Source: an uncultured Clostridia bacterium
GTDB lineage: Bacteria > Bacillota > Clostridia > Oscillospirales > Ruminococcaceae
Direction: 5' to 3'
DNA: 58,459 bases
NCBI GenBank assembly: GCA_945923775.1
Contig: CAMELR010000014.1
Coordinates: 1 to 58,459, forward strand
Shown here: piece after piece, positions 58,222 to 58,459 of the stretch
How positions within the stretch are numbered: the stretch's first letter is position 1
Layout: each line of letters starts with the position of its first letter
The notes under the pieces: generated by a model
What the model saw: the letters and a program-made list of their open reading frames with translations, nothing else
Told to the model about the DNA's origin: nothing
The model's database searches: none
Translations under genes and position numbers: made by a program

Positions 58222-58264
58222 AGTATAGCACAACTTTTTAGCACTGTCAAGGGCAGAGTGCTAA
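58222..58264 (-). promoter_or_regulatory. CIRCE operator and promoter of the hsp20 pair
   Basis: TTAGCACTG-n9-GAGTGCTAA (58238-58264) matches the CIRCE consensus with one changed base. On the minus strand the -35 TTGACA (58245-58250) lies inside it and TATACT (58222-58227) is 17 bp on. HrcA repression is the established function of CIRCE. The leader to the first gene is about 125 nt and has a CGCAGA/TCTGCG hairpin directly before the ribosome site. Nothing further is seen to the window's right edge (58265-58459). Confidence 0.9.
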
Positions 58265-58459
58265 TTTTCCTTAAAATGTCACATATTTCACAGAGTTATC
58301 ATATTTCGGTATTGCGGATTCATAGTTTGCACCGACGAAATAGCTTGGTTATGCGATTTGTTGATTATTAGACCGAATTCTGTAAATCGGTGGAAAACTA
58401 TTTCTAAGGCAACACCGCACAAATCCCACAAATTAGGAATTAAGCACGATTAGTAAACA

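Overview
The window looks like a chromosome segment of a gut-type Clostridia, most likely a Ruminococcus/Oscillospiraceae member. The evidence is the gene set and style: pyruvate formate-lyase with its activase, a choloylglycine hydrolase, a VanW protein, DUF1653 and RlmI-like genes, BlaI/BlaR1-type regulation, a CIRCE-controlled Hsp20 pair, TTGACA-17-TATAAT promoters and strong AGGAGG ribosome sites in moderately GC-rich DNA. No 16S gene is present, so the genus is an inference.

Left part, 1 to 31 kb (core-like chromosome). An SPFH / YhfC-protease / ribbon-helix-helix / SdpI operon is followed by a DUF308 membrane protein, an alpha/beta hydrolase, a heterodimeric ABC exporter, aspS, a VanW protein, a choloylglycine (bile salt) hydrolase, a UDP-glucose-dehydrogenase-like gene next to a large hybrid histidine kinase, a pyridoxal-type kinase, two DMT transporters, a LacI-like-sensor/GGDEF protein, an RNA methyltransferase, a MATE exporter, a 50-residue Cys/Gly-rich protein divergent from a ClpC-type ATPase, and tRNAs fMet, Ser, Thr and Pro. 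Two copies of a modular palindromic repeat lie at 9.57-9.81 kb and 20.48-20.77 kb.

Mobile element, 31324 to 41006. A 9.6-kb integrative element sits in the 3' half of tRNA-Pro(GGG), bounded by a perfect 48-bp direct repeat. It carries a tyrosine integrase, an XRE regulator with a Cys-rich C-terminal part, small HTH proteins, a DnaC-like ATPase, a HicAB pair, a YafQ toxin-antitoxin operon with an extra RHH protein, a HIRAN protein, an ImmA/IrrE protease and two unknown ORFs. There is no relaxase, capsid or terminase. More than 2 kb is non-coding, on both sides of hicBA, and is filled with an unusual family of paired direct repeats: two copies of a 10- or 11-bp unit in tandem, with the unit sequence differing between pairs but kept the same within a pair. 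This is the most novel-looking feature of the window. Period-11 pairs of one sequence also occur at both ends of the element, where they look like integrase arm sites.

Right part, 41 to 58.5 kb. Immediately beyond the right attachment site are an AAA-ATPase/RloB pair (a probable anti-phage module) and a second tyrosine integrase. Then come a GNAT acetyltransferase, an ATC-hydrolase-family protein, a BlaI/BlaR1-like pair with three dyad operators, a decayed MATE gene, a sugar isomerase/ThuA operon, a broken chemotaxis receptor, a sugar-type binding lipoprotein, pflB/pflA behind a structured leader with a candidate Rex site upstream, and two tandem Hsp20 genes under a CIRCE operator.
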